Of a DNA stretch of 64,000 nucleotides, positions 62,951 to 64,000 are shown piece after piece. Numbering within the stretch: position 1 is the first letter of the stretch; every line of letters begins with the position of its first letter. The position numbers were made by a program, and so were the translations under genes. The notes beneath the pieces were generated by a model, which saw only the letters and a program-made list of their open reading frames with translations, was not told where the DNA came from and did no database searches. The stretch is from assembly GCF_039543205.1 (NCBI RefSeq), contig NZ_BAABJH010000001.1:1759685-1823684 (forward strand), written 5' to 3'. The DNA comes from Flaviramulus_B aquimarinus (GTDB lineage Bacteria; Bacteroidota; Bacteroidia; Flavobacteriales; Flavobacteriaceae).

Positions 62951-64000
62951 ATTAATAAGAATACCCTCATATACTTATTTGTTTTTTTAGGTTTTTCTAT
63001 TTTTAAAGTACAAGCTCAATTGGGTTTTTGCAATGGAAATTCAGGAGACCCCATTTTTACTGAAGATTTTGGAACAGGGATTGGTTTTAATGCATTGCCT
63101 GTAGGAACAACTACTTATGGATATAGTAGTGGTTATCCTCTTGATGGATTGTATACCGTCTCCGATGGTACATTTGGGAATGGTTTTGATTGGCATCAAA
63201 TAGAAGACCATACTTCAGGGGATACTAATGGCAAAATGCTTGTTGTAAATGCGGCGGCTTCTGCAGGAGAATTTTACGAAACCACAATTTCTGGTCTTTG
63301 CCGTAATACAACTTATGAGTTTTCAGCATGGGTAATAAATCTAGTCAGGGAAAATACGTTTTGTGGAGCAGGAGCCATACCTATTGATGTAAGATTTGAA
63401 ATTAGAAATGGTTTAGATACTGTAACCCTAGGTTCAGGCGATACAGGAAATGTAGATGAGACTTCGACTCCAATTTGGAATCAATATGCTATTGTGTTTA
63501 ATACAGGAAGCGAAACCTCGGTAATCTTAAGGATGATAAATAATGGAGGAGGTGGTTGTGGTAATGATTTGGCCATTGATGATATAGCATTTAAATCCTG
63601 TGGCGATAATGCAGAAGTTACAGATTCTTCAAATGCTAGTTCTGCTAATGTATGTATTGCTCCAAGTACAACATATTCAACTACATTAACAGCTGATCCA
63701 GATGGCTCGGTTTACAGCTCTTATTTTTATCAATGGCAAGTCAGTGCAGATGGCATAACATGGAGTGATATTGCTGGTCAGATAAATCAAAGTACAATAA
63801 TATCAACATCAACTACTAGTTACTATAGGACTAAAATAGGTGAAAGCACTGCTAGTTTAAGTAATGATTTATGTGTTACATTTTCTAATGAATATTTAGT
63901 AACAATAACTCAAGGATTGCCCATGCCTACAGGCTTAGAATGCTGGGAGACCGCTACTTTTAATAACACGACTTGTCTTTGGGAAGTCACTGGCGCACAA
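62951..64000 (+). CDS. Exported surface protein, partial, with disrupted start
   Basis: An open frame runs from after a TAA at 62945 to the window end. The best mature start is CAAGCTCAATTGGG (QAQLGFCNGNSGDP), preceded by a hydrophobic signal segment NTLIYLFVFLGFSIFKVQ. The only in-frame ATG lies at 62927, but the TAA at codon 7 (62945-62947) separates it from the rest. Otherwise initiation would have to be at ATT (62951) or a later TTG (63014). The body has TEDFGTGIGFNALP and an Ig-like part with YFYQWQVSADGITWSDIAGQ. The last residues, LECWETATFNNTTCLWEVTG, form a repeat type found in T9SS adhesins. Confidence 0.65.
   Translation, partial: MNKNTLIYLFVFLGFSIFKVQAQLGFCNGNSGDPIFTEDFGTGIGFNALPVGTTTYGYSSGYPLDGLYTVSDGTFGNGFDWHQIEDHTSGDTNGKMLVVNAAASAGEFYETTISGLCRNTTYEFSAWVINLVRENTFCGAGAIPIDVRFEIRNGLDTVTLGSGDTGNVDETSTPIWNQYAIVFNTGSETSVILRMINNGGGGCGNDLAIDDIAFKSCGDNAEVTDSSNASSANVCIAPSTTYSTTLTADPDGSVYSSYFYQWQVSADGITWSDIAGQINQSTIISTSTTSYYRTKIGESTASLSNDLCVTFSNEYLVTITQGLPMPTGLECWETATFNNTTCLWEVTGAQ

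Overview
This window is a low-GC chromosomal segment from a member of the Bacteroidota, almost certainly Flavobacteriaceae. The indicators are promoters of the TTG-N18/19-TAnnTTTG type, few Shine-Dalgarno sequences, a T9SS type B C-terminal domain, OmpA with thrombospondin type 3 repeats, the neighbourhood tdk-alr-mscL-asd, and the divergent pair purN / acpP-fabF-rnc-(IPExxxVDY)-pyk. Most of the window is ordinary core genome.

Layout. 1-5.5 kb, mostly minus strand: MFS transporter (cut by the edge), recJ, an OsmC protein, a CMD/AhpD-like protein (plus strand), a four-Cys uracil-DNA glycosylase, a HopJ-family protein, rsmI and a conserved hypothetical. 5.6-9.0 kb, plus: tdk, alr, mscL, asd, with two clear terminators. 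9.0-15.2 kb, plus: GT32-like glycosyltransferase, prolyl oligopeptidase, a large HAD-fusion protein of the polysaccharide-cluster type and an orphan ABC ATPase. 15.2-20.9 kb, mostly minus: Gre-like factor, FAD oxidoreductase, a 6-pyruvoyl-tetrahydropterin synthase/QueD gene preceded by two very small membrane-protein genes, a MATE transporter, a GNAT, a UspA protein (plus) and a CIA30 protein.

21.2-30.7 kb is the accessory part. It is framed on the left by a 43-nt 5' fragment of a tRNA-Ala(GGC) gene together with its upstream promoter segment, and on the right by the intact tRNA-Ala gene. Between them lie exported proteins only, plus two small cytosolic-looking genes on the opposite strand. 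They are an ankyrin-cap-like protein, three paralogous WG-repeat-type proteins (one with five LDDLL-like motifs), a 1031-residue exported protein ending in an alpha/beta hydrolase domain, and a degenerate copy of the start of one WG gene. No integrase or transposase is visible.

31-48.9 kb is core again: a FAD/Fe-S oxidase, an alpha/beta hydrolase, AddB- and AddA-like recombination genes separated by ompA and kbl, superoxide dismutase, a PurF-type amidotransferase, PfkB kinase, RNase H with a viroplasmin domain, and purN. The sod-purF gap holds two tandem copies of a likely small RNA with intrinsic terminators. 49-58.8 kb carries fatty acid synthesis genes, rnc and pyk, then a MocR-type regulator divergent from a PNPOx-GNAT-DUF1272 set, with a repeat-containing operator between them, dinB, a CYTH protein and a YCII-domain lipoprotein. 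59-64 kb holds two large surface proteins. The first is an L-type-lectin adhesin with ten 198-bp repeats and a T9SS type B signal. The second is cut by the window edge and has an in-frame stop in its signal-peptide region.

A 105-bp modular dispersed repeat occurs twice, in opposite orientation, at 16.8 and 53.4 kb. Its three blocks are conserved and the hairpins between them are not. The best candidates for something undescribed are the tRNA-framed WG-repeat/hydrolase island, the modular repeat and the tandem small RNA pair.
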